DNA of 64,000 nucleotides from Lentzea sp. NBRC 105346 (GCF_030269605.1 NZ_BSTQ01000002.1:744429-808428), one strand, 5' to 3'; shown: positions 24,563 to 33,554, counted from the first letter of the stretch. Program-made: numbers and translations. Notes: a model not told the origin generated them from the letters alone.

Positions 24563-25687
24563 ATGCGGATTCTCTTCGTGACCGGTGGCAGCCCGGCAAC
24601 GGTGTTCCCACTGACCCCGCTGGCGACGGCGGCCCGCAACGCCGGCCACCAGGTGTTCGTCGCCTCCACCGAGGAGACGATGCCCGCGGTGGCGGGCGCG
24701 GGCCTGCCCGGCGTGTCCGTGTCGCCGACGCCGATCCGGACCTACATCACCACCGACCGCTCCGGCGCGCCGATCCAGGAGCCCACGGACCCGTTGGAGC
24801 ACATGCACTACATCGGCCACGGGTTCGGCCGGCTCGCCGCCGGGCAGCTGCCCGGACTGTTCGAGCTGGCCCAGGCGTGGCGCCCGGACGTCGTGGTGGG
24901 CGGCTTCCTGGTGTTCGCCGCGCCGGTGCTGGCCGCCCGGCTGGGCGTGCCGTACGTGCGGCACTCCTGGGACTCCGGCGAGCCGCCCGTGGTCGACGTC
25001 GCCGCGGAGCAGGAGATGCGGCCCGAGCTGGAAAACCTCGGGCTGTCCGGAATCCCGGCCGCCGACCTGTGGATCGACATCTGCCCGCCGAGCGTGCGGC
25101 CGCCGGACGCGCCCGCGGCTCAGCCGATGCGGTACATCCCGTGCAACATGCAGCAGACGCTGGAACCGTGGATGTACACCAAGGCCAACGACCGGCGCAT
25201 CCTCGTCACGGCGGGCACCAAGGTCGCGATCGACAACTTCTTCGACTACCTGGTGAACCTGGTGGACAAGGTGAAGCCGCTGGACGCCGAGATCGTGGTC
25301 GCGGCGCCGGACCGGGTGTCGGCGCAGCTGACCGAGCGGCTCGGCGTGCGGGCCGGATGGCTGCCGCTGGACGTCGTCACCCCCAGCTGCGACCTGCTGG
25401 TGCACCACGCGGGCGGCGGGACGGCGTTGACCGGCATGGCCTGTGCGGTGCCGCAGCTGCTGATCCCCAACATGCCCAAGCTGATCGGCCCTTCGGAGCG
25501 ACTGGCCGCCTATGGCGCGGCGAAGATGCTGCGTGAGGGCGAGGACACCCCGGACGCGATCGCGGCGGCGTGCGAGGAGTTGCTGACCACGCCGTCCTAC
25601 GCGCAACGTTCCGTCGACATCTCGCAGGAGATCGCGGCCATGCCATCGCCCGCCGAGGTGCTGAGCGTAGTGGAGAAGCTGGCGTGA
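24563..25687 (+). CDS. GT1-family glycosyltransferase (UGT/macrolide type)
   Basis: 374 residues of a GT-B glycosyltransferase. N-terminal acceptor domain begins RILFVTGGSPATVFPLTPLA. The C-terminal nucleotide-sugar domain has LLVHHAGGGTALTGMACAVP, matching the signature used by macrolide and aromatic polyketide glycosyltransferases. It should transfer a sugar from an NDP-sugar to the cluster's product. No deoxysugar biosynthesis genes are in the window, so either a common NDP-sugar is used or those genes lie elsewhere. It is coupled to the VOC gene (GTGA overlap). ATG 24563 has GAGAGG about seven bases upstream. Confidence 0.9.
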   Translation: MRILFVTGGSPATVFPLTPLATAARNAGHQVFVASTEETMPAVAGAGLPGVSVSPTPIRTYITTDRSGAPIQEPTDPLEHMHYIGHGFGRLAAGQLPGLFELAQAWRPDVVVGGFLVFAAPVLAARLGVPYVRHSWDSGEPPVVDVAAEQEMRPELENLGLSGIPAADLWIDICPPSVRPPDAPAAQPMRYIPCNMQQTLEPWMYTKANDRRILVTAGTKVAIDNFFDYLVNLVDKVKPLDAEIVVAAPDRVSAQLTERLGVRAGWLPLDVVTPSCDLLVHHAGGGTALTGMACAVPQLLIPNMPKLIGPSERLAAYGAAKMLREGEDTPDAIAAACEELLTTPSYAQRSVDISQEIAAMPSPAEVLSVVEKLA

Positions 25688-26097
25688 ACCCGTTCTACCA
25701 CATCTGTTTCGTCGTCCCGGACATCGAGGCGGCGATGGCCGACCTCACCCGGACCGTCGGGGTCGAGTGGGGTGCGGTGAAGGACGACGAGCTGGGGCCG
25801 TGGCAGTACCGGATGGCTTTCTCCCGCTCCGGGTTCCCCGCGTTCGAGCTGATCGAGGGGCCGGCGGGCAGTCCGTGGGACTCGACGCTCGGCGCGCGCT
25901 GCGACCACATCGGCTACTGGGCCGACTCGGTTGAGGAAAGCGCGCAACGCCTGACGGAGGAAGGGTTTCCGGCCGACTTCAGCGGCTGCGCGTACGGCCG
26001 GCTGTACAGCTATCACCCGGTGCCGAGCCTGGGTGTCCGCCTGGAGATGATGGACATCTCCAGGCAGGACAACTTCATGGCCACCTGGATGAGCTGA
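25684..26097 (+). CDS. VOC (glyoxalase/bleomycin resistance) family protein
   Basis: 137 residues with the paired beta-alpha-beta-beta-beta modules of the vicinal oxygen chelate fold: FYHICFVVPDIEAAMADLTR at the start and CDHIGYWADSVEESAQRL in the second module. Putative metal ligands include the His in each module and Glu in RLEMMDIS. Members range from dioxygenases and isomerases to antibiotic-sequestering proteins. The position directly after a glycosyltransferase suggests a tailoring or self-protection role, not decidable from sequence. The GTG start overlaps the previous stop by four bases. Confidence 0.82.
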   Translation: MNPFYHICFVVPDIEAAMADLTRTVGVEWGAVKDDELGPWQYRMAFSRSGFPAFELIEGPAGSPWDSTLGARCDHIGYWADSVEESAQRLTEEGFPADFSGCAYGRLYSYHPVPSLGVRLEMMDISRQDNFMATWMS

Positions 26098-26101
26098 GGC
26101 G

Positions 26102-26149
26102 GGTCGTGAGTGGTTTCCGTCGCCACAGCAACGGAAACCACTCACGACC
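26102..26149. terminator. Bidirectional palindromic terminator, family member A
   Basis: Nineteen-base arms 26102-26120 and 26131-26149 pair fully. The stop codon of the convergent monooxygenase gene lies inside the right arm. The same hairpin family occurs at 52499 and 63024 with different but mutually complementary bases at one stem position, which supports selection on the structure. Confidence 0.8.
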
Positions 26150-27689
26150 TGTGCAGAATCCGCCGGTAGGCCTCAGTGAGCGCCCCCGGCTCGCCCGCCT
26201 GGGTCGCACGCCAGCCTACGAACCCGTCCGGCCGCACCAGCAATGCGCCGGATTCCCCGATCCCGGCCCGGCGCAGCCAAGCCCGATCCTCGATCACGTG
26301 GCCGTCCACCTCGGGCAGTTCTTTAAGCCACTGCTCACCATCAGGCCCGGCCAGCACCGTGAACCGACCCCGCACGAGATCCAGCGTCGACCGGCCATCG
26401 GCGAGCCACGCGTGCGGCAACCGCGAACCGGGCGCGCCGTCGAGGTCCAGCTCCACATCCTCTGTGGACGGAAGCACCGGCTCCGGACCGATAACCGCGC
26501 CGGAGTCGTAGCGATAACCCAAGTGCACCACCGGGGCGTTGAGGACACCGGCCGCGGCCCGCCGTTCGGCCCCCTCCGGCCCGCGTGCCCAGTGCAGGCT
26601 CGGATCGGCCAGCCGGGCCATCGCCTGCTCCATCGCGGTCAACGCGACCGGACGGCGTTCCGCTTCATAGGTGTCCAGCAAGCCAGGTCCGGCGCTTCCG
26701 TCAAGCACCGCCGCCAGTTTCCATGCCAGGTTGTGTCCGTCCGCGACACCGGTGTTCATGCCGAACGCGCCGACCGGTGGAATGACATGCGCCGCGTCGC
26801 CGGCCAGGAACACCCGCCCGGACCGGAACGCGGTCGCCACCGCACCGCGTGCCTGCCACGGCAACACGCTGACGATCTCCAACTCCAATTGAGACTTCCC
26901 TGTGGCAGCACGGATACGCTCCTCGATGCGCTGCGTCGTGAAGTCCTCGAAGCTATCGGCGGCCGGGTCGTAACGAAAGTGGTAGATCCACTTGAAGTGG
27001 CCGTCCACCGGGAGCAGTCCGCCGGGAGCCTCAGGAGTGGTGATGTCGCAGACGATGAAGGTGTGACCGCCGGTGAGATCGCTCAGATCGGCGTGGAACA
27101 ACACGCTCACCAGCGGCTGTCCCAAAGCGCCCGGCCCGGTCGTGCCGATTCCGGCCGCCGCGCGTACCGTGCTGCGGGCGCCGTCCGCACCGACGAGGTA
27201 CCGTGCCCGCACCTCGCGTCCGTCTCGTAACATCGCGGTCACTCCGGCGTCATCCTGTTGGTAGGACAACAGTTCCGCGCCGAACTCGGCCGGAGCGCCC
27301 GCGGCCAGCAGCGCGGTGTCGAGCTCGTGTTGCGGGCACGTGCCGCGCAAAGCCCGCGGTGTCAATTGGTCGAACTCCGCGGTGCGCGGCGGAGCGGCCG
27401 CGGCCAGCGCGTCCAAATCGGCCTCGGCCAGTGTGGGCGCCGAGAACATCTGCAGGTTGCTGCCAGTCATGTCCATGCAGGCGGCGTCGACGACATCGAC
27501 TATTTCAAGTTCCCGCAACAACTCCACTGTGCGCGGACCGATGCCCATGGCCCGCGGGTGCACGGGCGGGGCGGCGGCGCGGTCGATGGCCAGCGCCGAA
27601 ACACCCTGCCTGGCCAGCATCAACGCGGTGCACAGGCCAACGGTGCCCGCGCCGGTGATCAGCACGTCGGTGCGCATGTGAGTCCCCAT
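26142..27689 (-). CDS. FAD-dependent aromatic hydroxylase (PheA/TetX type)
   Basis: 515 residues of a class A flavoprotein monooxygenase. The FAD-binding GxGxxG is in DVLITGAGTVGLCTALML. The second FAD motif is VFLAGDAAHVIPPVGAFGMN. A C-terminal thioredoxin-like domain (VLAGPDGEQWLKELPEVDGH) is typical of phenol and polyketide hydroxylases such as PgaE and RdmE. It should hydroxylate an aromatic ring with NAD(P)H and oxygen. The ATG at 27689 has GGGGGAG eight bases upstream, and an internal ATG at 27677 is possible. It faces the DAHP synthase operon across 162 bases and converges on the VOC gene through the terminator at 26102. Confidence 0.87.
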   Translation of the reverse strand: MGTHMRTDVLITGAGTVGLCTALMLARQGVSALAIDRAAAPPVHPRAMGIGPRTVELLRELEIVDVVDAACMDMTGSNLQMFSAPTLAEADLDALAAAAPPRTAEFDQLTPRALRGTCPQHELDTALLAAGAPAEFGAELLSYQQDDAGVTAMLRDGREVRARYLVGADGARSTVRAAAGIGTTGPGALGQPLVSVLFHADLSDLTGGHTFIVCDITTPEAPGGLLPVDGHFKWIYHFRYDPAADSFEDFTTQRIEERIRAATGKSQLELEIVSVLPWQARGAVATAFRSGRVFLAGDAAHVIPPVGAFGMNTGVADGHNLAWKLAAVLDGSAGPGLLDTYEAERRPVALTAMEQAMARLADPSLHWARGPEGAERRAAAGVLNAPVVHLGYRYDSGAVIGPEPVLPSTEDVELDLDGAPGSRLPHAWLADGRSTLDLVRGRFTVLAGPDGEQWLKELPEVDGHVIEDRAWLRRAGIGESGALLVRPDGFVGWRATQAGEPGALTEAYRRILHRS

Positions 27690-27851
27690 TCTTTGTTCTC
27701 CCCCAACATAGTTCTCCTGACCTGCGAAAGGCGTGTCCGCCGGTGGCCACGACCGCCGGTGGCCACGTTCCGGATCTACCCGGATGCGCTCGGCTCTGGG
27801 AAAGTCAGATCGGTCGTGTGGGTGGAAAAACCATTTGGGAGGCGGGTCTCG
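27690..27851. promoter_or_regulatory. Divergent promoter region of monooxygenase and 3-HAA operon
   Basis: 162 bases between the divergent monooxygenase and DAHP synthase genes. A 15-base direct repeat CCGCCGGTGGCCACG occurs twice in succession (27737-27751 and 27753-27767). It is related to repeat sequence at 11768 and 16100. It could be a regulator site or a small mobile repeat. No clear -35/-10 boxes were identified. Confidence 0.4.
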
Positions 27852-29018
27852 ATGTCCGATCTTGTGGCGGAACAGCCCGCCATCGACGGCTGGTTCACGC
27901 TTCCCGCGGCGCAACAGCCACAGTGGAGCAACAGCTGGTTACGTCATCAGATCAGGGCGGATCTGGCCGGCCTGCCAGGTCTGGTGGACCACGACGCGGT
28001 CGCGTTGCTGCGCAGGCAGATCGGTGAGGTCGCAGCCGGGCGCATGCGCGTCGTCCAAGCGGGCGACTGCGCCGAGGATCCCGCCGAGTGCGGCGCGGAA
28101 GACGTGCGACGCAAGGCTGTGATGCTCGACGCACTCGCGGGTGTGTTGCATGCGAACACTGGTAGGCCCGTGCTGCGGATCGGCCGGCTCGCCGGGCAGT
28201 TCGCGAAGCCGCGGACGGAGGCGACCGAGCGCGTCGGCGATCTGGAGCTGCCTTCCTACCGCGGGCCGATGGTGAACGGGCCGGAGCCCGTGCCGGGTGA
28301 GCGCATGCCGGATCCGTTGCGCCTCATGGCCGGCTACCACCTGTCGGCCTCGGTGCTGAACGGGCTGGCCGAGCTCGGCCGCACGGAACCGGTGTGGACG
28401 AGCCACGAAGCGCTGCTCCTGGACTACGAGGTGCCGTTGCTGCGCCGGACCCCGGCCGGGGAACTGCTGCTGGCCTCGACGCACTTCCCGTGGGTCGGCG
28501 AACGGACCCGCGCGCTCGACGGCGCGCACGTGCGGCTGCTCGCGTCCGTGGTGAACCCGGTGGCGTGCAAGGTCGGGCCCTCGATGACGCCGGACGAGCT
28601 GGTGCGGTTGTGCGAGCTGCTCGACCCGGACCGTGAGCCCGGCAGGCTGACGTTGATCGCGCGCCTCGGCGCGGACGCGGTGAGCCGGGTGCTGCCGCAG
28701 CTGGTGCGCGCGGTTCGCGAGGCGGGGCATCCGGTGGTCTGGCTGTGCGATCCCATGCACGGCAACACCGTGCGTGCCGTGTCCGGCCGCAAGACGAGGG
28801 CTGTTGAGACGCTGGTGCGGGAACTGGCGGGATTCCAGGACTCGATGCTCGCCGAGGGTGCCGTCGCCGGTGGGGTGCACCTCGAGGCGACACCGAGCGC
28901 CGTGGCCGAATGCGTGTGGCGCTCCGGTGATCAACCAGGAGATCCCTACCTGACCTTGTGCGACCCTCGACTCGACCTGCGTCAGGCGGTCGAAGTCGTG
29001 TCCACCTGGTGGGCCTGA
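27852..29018 (+). CDS. phzC: Class II DAHP synthase, PhzC-like
   Basis: 388 residues, the size of the short class II 3-deoxy-D-arabino-heptulosonate-7-phosphate synthases found in phenazine and related clusters. Recognisable segments are RMRVVQAGDCAEDPAECG, YRGPMVNGPEP, WTSHEALLLDYE, and the metal-binding CDPMHGNTV and GGVHLEATP. It condenses phosphoenolpyruvate with erythrose 4-phosphate, the first step of the shikimate pathway. A dedicated copy raises chorismate supply for the next three genes. ATG 27852 has GGGAGG nine bases upstream. A longer upstream frame is an antisense shadow of the monooxygenase gene. First gene of an operon running to 35164. Confidence 0.9.
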   Translation: MSDLVAEQPAIDGWFTLPAAQQPQWSNSWLRHQIRADLAGLPGLVDHDAVALLRRQIGEVAAGRMRVVQAGDCAEDPAECGAEDVRRKAVMLDALAGVLHANTGRPVLRIGRLAGQFAKPRTEATERVGDLELPSYRGPMVNGPEPVPGERMPDPLRLMAGYHLSASVLNGLAELGRTEPVWTSHEALLLDYEVPLLRRTPAGELLLASTHFPWVGERTRALDGAHVRLLASVVNPVACKVGPSMTPDELVRLCELLDPDREPGRLTLIARLGADAVSRVLPQLVRAVREAGHPVVWLCDPMHGNTVRAVSGRKTRAVETLVRELAGFQDSMLAEGAVAGGVHLEATPSAVAECVWRSGDQPGDPYLTLCDPRLDLRQAVEVVSTWWA

Positions 29019-29038
29019 CAGATTCCTGGAGGATTTCC

Positions 29039-29812
29039 TTGGCAGCCAACGACTTCTCCGGCAAGATCGGCATCGTGACCGGTGCGGCCGGGGGCATCGG
29101 CGAGGCACTGACGCTCGCCCTGGCCGAGAGCGGCGCGACCGTGGCCGCGGTCGACGTGCACGACGAGCCGCTGCGGGCGCTGGAGCGCAAGGCCGGCTCG
29201 GTCACCGGCTTCGCCGCCGACGTCGCGTCCGCCGAGGCGGTTGAGTCCATTGTGGACCAAGTGGAGCAGACGCTCGGACCGATCTCTTTCCTGGTCAACG
29301 GCGCGGGCGTGCTGCGTGCCGCGAAGGCGCTGTCGCTGACCGCCGAGGACTGGGCGAAGACGTTCTCCGTCAACGTCGACGGCGTCTTCCACTTCTCGAC
29401 CGCGGTAGCACGCAGGATGGTGCCGCGCCGTTCAGGCGCGATCGTCACCGTGGCGTCCAACGCGGCGAGCGTGCCGCGGATGCACATGGCCGCGTACGGC
29501 GCGTCCAAGGCGGCCGCGACGGCGTTCACCAAGAACCTCGGGCTGGAGCTCGCCGAACACGGCATCCGCTGCAACGTGGTCGCCCCCGGATCCACGGACA
29601 CTCCCATGCTGCACCAGCTGTGGCACGACGAGACCGGTCCGGCGAGCTCGCTGCGCGGGTCGCTGCCCGAGTACCGGGTCGGCATCCCGCTCGGCAAGTT
29701 CGCGACCCCGGCCGACATCGCGAACGCCGTGCTGTTCCTGTTGTCCGACAACGCTTCCCACATCACCATGCACGACCTGTACGTCGACGGTGGCGCGGCG
29801 CTCGGCCGATGA
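29039..29812 (+). CDS. Dihydro-hydroxyanthranilate dehydrogenase (EntA/DhbA-like SDR)
   Basis: 257 residues of an SDR close in pattern to 2,3-dihydro-2,3-dihydroxybenzoate dehydrogenase. It has TGAAGGIG (14-21), catalytic Ser140, Tyr153 and Lys157 in YGASK, and RCNVVAPGSTDTPM. Because the neighbours are PhzD- and PhzE-like, the likely substrate is 2,3-dihydro-3-hydroxyanthranilate, oxidised with NAD to 3-hydroxyanthranilate, as proposed for benzoxazole and diazepinomicin-type pathways. The TTG start at 29039 is supported by GGAGG six bases upstream and by direct entry into the Rossmann strand. Its stop is coupled to the isochorismatase start (ATGA). Confidence 0.85.
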   Translation: MAANDFSGKIGIVTGAAGGIGEALTLALAESGATVAAVDVHDEPLRALERKAGSVTGFAADVASAEAVESIVDQVEQTLGPISFLVNGAGVLRAAKALSLTAEDWAKTFSVNVDGVFHFSTAVARRMVPRRSGAIVTVASNAASVPRMHMAAYGASKAAATAFTKNLGLELAEHGIRCNVVAPGSTDTPMLHQLWHDETGPASSLRGSLPEYRVGIPLGKFATPADIANAVLFLLSDNASHITMHDLYVDGGAALGR

Positions 29813-30480
29813 GCACCGCACGAGAGGACACGACCGTGGGCATTCCCCCCATCACGCCCTATCCGATGCCGCTGCAGGACGACCTGCCGGCGAGCACGCC
29901 GGCCTGGGCACCCGACCCCGGCCGGGCCGTGCTGCTCGTGCACGACATGCAGCGCTACTTCGTGCGCCCGTTCGCGCCCGTCCAGGCACGCGAGCTGGTC
30001 GCGAACTGCGCGGCGCTGGTGGACCGCGCCCGTGCGCTCGGCATCCCGGTCGCCTACACCGCGCAGCCCGGCGGCATGACCCCGGAGCAGCGCGGACTGC
30101 TCAAGGACATCTGGGGTCCGGGCATGACCACCACGCCGGAGGACCGCGAGGTGATCGACGAGCTGGCGCCGGACGCGGACAGCGCGCTGTTCACGAAGTG
30201 GCGCTACAGCGCGTTCTTCAACAACGGGCTGCTCGACTACCTGCGCACCCTCGGCCGTGACCAGCTGATCATCTGCGGGGTCTACGCGCACGTCGGCTGC
30301 CTGATGACGGCGGTCGACGCGTTCACCAACGACATCGAGACGTTCTTCGTGGCGGACGCGACCGCGGACTTCACGCCGGAGTACCACCGCCTGGCACTGG
30401 ACTACGCCGCCGCCCGGTGTGCGGTCGTGCTGACCACGAGCGCGATCCTGTCCTCTGTGGACCGGATGGTGGCGACATGA
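29809..30480 (+). CDS. phzD: Isochorismatase family ADIC hydrolase, PhzD-like
   Basis: 223 residues. Catalytic Asp46 is in LLVHDMQRYF and Lys130 is in ALFTKWRYSAF. The stretch LIICGVYAHVGCLMTA puts Gly163 where cysteine hydrolases have their nucleophilic Cys, the feature shared by PhzD and EntB, which cleave a vinyl ether without covalent catalysis. It should hydrolyse 2-amino-2-deoxyisochorismate to pyruvate and 2,3-dihydro-3-hydroxyanthranilate. There is no C-terminal aryl carrier domain, unlike EntB. Overlaps on both sides (ATGA) show tight coupling with the dehydrogenase and ADIC synthase genes. Confidence 0.9.
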   Translation: MSTAREDTTVGIPPITPYPMPLQDDLPASTPAWAPDPGRAVLLVHDMQRYFVRPFAPVQARELVANCAALVDRARALGIPVAYTAQPGGMTPEQRGLLKDIWGPGMTTTPEDREVIDELAPDADSALFTKWRYSAFFNNGLLDYLRTLGRDQLIICGVYAHVGCLMTAVDAFTNDIETFFVADATADFTPEYHRLALDYAAARCAVVLTTSAILSSVDRMVAT

Positions 30481-32393
30481 CCGCGGAGTTCACCTCGCTG
30501 CTGGCCCGTGTCCTGTACGCCGAACCGGGCCCGTTCGTGCTGCTGCACCGGCCGGAGGCGGTCGGTGACCGGGTCGAGCTGCTGACCGGCGACGTGGCCG
30601 AGTACGCCACGCTGGCCGACCTGCCGCTGCCCGAGCCGGTGGCCGGGCAGCCGCGGCACGAGCTGTTCGCGCTGGTCCCCTACCGGCAGATCGGCGAACG
30701 CGGGTTCGAGTGCCACGACGACGGCGCGCCGCTGCTCGGGCTGACCGTGCGCGAGCAGATGACCTGTTCCGTGGCCGACGCACAGCGGATCATCCCGGCC
30801 ACGCCGATCACGTTGTCCGGCGGCGGTTTCGAGCCCGCCGACGAGGAGTACGCGGAGATCGTCGACCGCGTGCTGGCGGCCGAGATCGGCCACGGCGCCG
30901 GTGCGAACTTCGTGATCAAGCGCGCGTTCACCGCCGACGTCACCGCCTTCACCCCGCGCACCGCGGCCGGGCTGTTCAGCCGGCTGCTGGCCGGGGAACG
31001 CGGCGCCTACTGGACGTTCGTCGTGCACACCGGCGAGCGGACGTTCGTCGGCGCTACGCCGGAGCGGCACGTCAGCCTGTTCGACTCGACCGCGCTGATG
31101 AACCCGATCAGCGGCACGTTCCGCTATGCGGCGGAGGGCCCGAAGCTCAGCGACCTGATGGCGTTCCTGCGTGACGCCAAGGAAACCGGCGAGCTCTACA
31201 TGGTGCTCGACGAGGAACTGAAGATGATGGGCCGCATCACCGAGCGGGGCGGCCGCGCGGTGGGGCCGTTCCTCAAGGAGATGGCCACCCTCGCGCACAC
31301 CGAGTACCTCATCGAGGGCCGGACCACCATGGACGTCCGGGACATCCTGCGCGAGACGATGTTCGCGCCCACCGTGACGGGCAGCCCGGTGGAGAGCGCC
31401 TGCCGGGTGATCCGCGAGTACGAGCCGCACGGCCGCGGGTACTACAGCGGGGTCGCCGCACTGATCAGCCACGACGTCAACGGCGGGCGGTCGCTCGACT
31501 CCGCGATCCTGTTGCGCACGGCCGAGATCACCGGTGACCGGCTTGCCATCTCGGTGGGCGCGACGCTGGTCCGCGACTCCGATCCCGCGTCCGAGGTGGC
31601 CGAAACCCGGGCCAAGGCAAGGGGAATGCTGCGCGCTCTCGGCGTGGAGGACACACCGTCCGGCGGGCCGGTCTCCGCGCACAGGTTCGGCGACCATCCG
31701 GACGTGCGCGCCGAACTGACCGCGCGCAACAGCGACCTGGCGCGGTTCTGGCTGGACCGCCCGGCACCCGACGAGCTCGTGGTGCCCGCGCTCGCGGGCA
31801 AGCGGACGCTGGTCGTCGACGCGGAGGACACGTTCACCTCGATGCTCGGCCACCAGCTGCGTGCGCTGGGACTCGAGGTCGAGGTGGCCTCGTATGCCGA
31901 CGCGTGCCCCGCCGGGCACGATCTCGTCGTGATGGGGCCGGGTCCCGGTGATCCGCGTGCTATCGATCATCCGAAGATCGCGGCGCTGCGCGCGCACATG
32001 CGCTCGTTGCTCGACACCGCCACGCCGTTCCTCGCGGTGTGCCTGAGCCACCAGGTGCTCGGCGGTCTGCTCGGCTTCGAGACGATGCGCCGCGAGAGCC
32101 CGAACCAGGGCGTGCAGCACGAGATCGACTTCTTCGGCCGGCGGGTCGGAATGGGGTTCTACAACACCTTCGCGCTGCACAGCCCGAGCGACGAGGTGGC
32201 GTGCCCCGGCGTGGTGGAGAAGGTCGCGGTGAGCCGGGATCCGCTGACCGGTGAGGTGCACGGGCTGCACGGGCCGGGGTTCCGCTCCACGCAGTTTCAC
32301 ATGGAATCGGTGCTCAGCCCGCACGGCCTGGACGTGCTGAGCGAGCTGGTGACGTCGTTGCTGGAGGTGGACCGGTGTCCGAGTTCGTGGTAG
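30477..32393 (+). CDS. phzE: ADIC synthase, PhzE-like (fused TrpE/TrpG)
   Basis: 638 residues fusing an anthranilate-synthase-I-like chorismate-binding domain (residues about 90-400, with TFVGATPERHVSLFD, NPISGTFRY and GYYSGVAALI) to a class I glutamine amidotransferase domain. The amidotransferase Cys is about residue 522 in CLSHQVLGG and the His-Glu pair is in FHMES. It makes 2-amino-2-deoxyisochorismate from chorismate and glutamine. PhzE-like rather than true anthranilate synthase is inferred from the fusion order and the PhzD-type partner. ATG 30477 overlaps the previous stop. The following monooxygenase gene begins 19 bases before this stop. Confidence 0.9.
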   Translation: MTAEFTSLLARVLYAEPGPFVLLHRPEAVGDRVELLTGDVAEYATLADLPLPEPVAGQPRHELFALVPYRQIGERGFECHDDGAPLLGLTVREQMTCSVADAQRIIPATPITLSGGGFEPADEEYAEIVDRVLAAEIGHGAGANFVIKRAFTADVTAFTPRTAAGLFSRLLAGERGAYWTFVVHTGERTFVGATPERHVSLFDSTALMNPISGTFRYAAEGPKLSDLMAFLRDAKETGELYMVLDEELKMMGRITERGGRAVGPFLKEMATLAHTEYLIEGRTTMDVRDILRETMFAPTVTGSPVESACRVIREYEPHGRGYYSGVAALISHDVNGGRSLDSAILLRTAEITGDRLAISVGATLVRDSDPASEVAETRAKARGMLRALGVEDTPSGGPVSAHRFGDHPDVRAELTARNSDLARFWLDRPAPDELVVPALAGKRTLVVDAEDTFTSMLGHQLRALGLEVEVASYADACPAGHDLVVMGPGPGDPRAIDHPKIAALRAHMRSLLDTATPFLAVCLSHQVLGGLLGFETMRRESPNQGVQHEIDFFGRRVGMGFYNTFALHSPSDEVACPGVVEKVAVSRDPLTGEVHGLHGPGFRSTQFHMESVLSPHGLDVLSELVTSLLEVDRCPSSW

Positions 32394-33553
32394 CCGGCGG
32401 TGGGATCAGCGGGCTCGCGGTGGCGTTGGGCATCGCTCGCAACGGGCACACCGTGCGGGTGCTGGAACGCAACGCGGAGTTCGCCGAGCTCGGCGCCGGA
32501 ATCCAGTTGGCCCCCAACGCCTTCCACGCGCTCGACCAGCTCGGCGTCGGTGCCGAGGTGCGGGCGAGCGCCGTGCACGTGGACGCGCTGCGCCTGTTCG
32601 ACGGTCTCTCCGGCGCGACGCTCGTCGCGCTGCCGCTGGGCGAGGAGTACCGGCGGCGGTTCGGCAACCCGTACGCGGTCGTGCATCGGGCGGACCTCTA
32701 CGCGCCACTGCTGCGGGCGTGCCGCGAACATCCCGGCATCGAGCTGCGTTCGGGCAGTGAGGTCGTCAGCTACACGCAGACGGCGTCCTTGGTGGAGTGC
32801 ATGTTGCGTTCCGGCGAGCGGCTGACGGCGGACGGCCTGATCGGCGCCGACGGCATCCGTTCCGCGATCCGGCGGCAGCTGGTCGGCGACGGTGCCCCGC
32901 GCGTCTCCGGCCACACGATCTTCCGATCGGTGGTGCCGATGGACTCGGTGCCCGCGCACCTGCGCTGGAACTCGGTGTGCCTGTGGGCCGGTCCGGACTG
33001 GCACTTCGTGCACTACCCGATCGCGGGCGGCCGCGAGCTGAACATGGCGATCACCCGCAACGACGGCGCTTCGGTGGCGGTGTCCGGGGATCCCGTCGAC
33101 CGGGACGTCGTGCTCAACGGGTTCCCCGGTCTGGCGCGCACCGCGTGTGAACTGCTCCGGCTGGGCCGCGACTGGCGGACCTGGGTGCTGTGCGACCGCG
33201 ACCCCGTCCAGCGCTGGGCCGACGGCCGCGTGGTGCTGATCGGCGACGCGGCCCACCCGATGCTGCAGTACGCCGCACAGGGCGCGTGCCTGGCCCTGGA
33301 GGACTCGGTGGCGCTGGCCGGTTTCCTGGGCAGCGGTTCCGAGATCGCCCCGGCGTTCGAGACGTTCACGGCCGCACGCCGCGACCGCACCGCCCGCGCG
33401 CAGCTCGCCGCGCGCTGGATGGGCGACGAGCTCTACCACCCCGCGGGCGCCCGCGCGACCGCGCGCGACGCCATGCTTCGCGAACTGTCCACAGAGGACC
33501 TCTTCGACACCGTCTCCTGGCTGCACGAGACACCTGTCCGACAAGGAGTGTGA
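32375..33553 (+). CDS. Salicylate-hydroxylase-like FAD monooxygenase
   Basis: 392 residues of a single-component flavin hydroxylase. It has FVVAGGGISGLAVALGIARN for FAD/ADP, GADGIRSAIRRQL, and VVLIGDAAHPMLQYAAQGA. The fold is that of salicylate 1-hydroxylase and 3-hydroxybenzoate 6-hydroxylase, enzymes that hydroxylate ortho- or para- to existing groups, some with decarboxylation. Directly after the 3-hydroxyanthranilate genes, the natural substrate guess is 3-hydroxyanthranilate or a derivative. An analogous hydroxylase is thought to convert 3-hydroxyanthranilate to an aminobenzoquinone unit in diazepinomicin-type clusters. The GTG start lies inside the phzE-like gene. Two bases separate it from the E1-like gene. 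Confidence 0.85.
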   Translation: MSEFVVAGGGISGLAVALGIARNGHTVRVLERNAEFAELGAGIQLAPNAFHALDQLGVGAEVRASAVHVDALRLFDGLSGATLVALPLGEEYRRRFGNPYAVVHRADLYAPLLRACREHPGIELRSGSEVVSYTQTASLVECMLRSGERLTADGLIGADGIRSAIRRQLVGDGAPRVSGHTIFRSVVPMDSVPAHLRWNSVCLWAGPDWHFVHYPIAGGRELNMAITRNDGASVAVSGDPVDRDVVLNGFPGLARTACELLRLGRDWRTWVLCDRDPVQRWADGRVVLIGDAAHPMLQYAAQGACLALEDSVALAGFLGSGSEIAPAFETFTAARRDRTARAQLAARWMGDELYHPAGARATARDAMLRELSTEDLFDTVSWLHETPVRQGV

Positions 33554-33554
33554 A

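Noticed and set aside
27852..32393. A phenazine cluster
   Set aside because: PhzC-, PhzD- and PhzE-like genes are present, but PhzF, PhzA/B and PhzG are missing, and an EntA-like dehydrogenase takes their place, which points to 3-hydroxyanthranilate.
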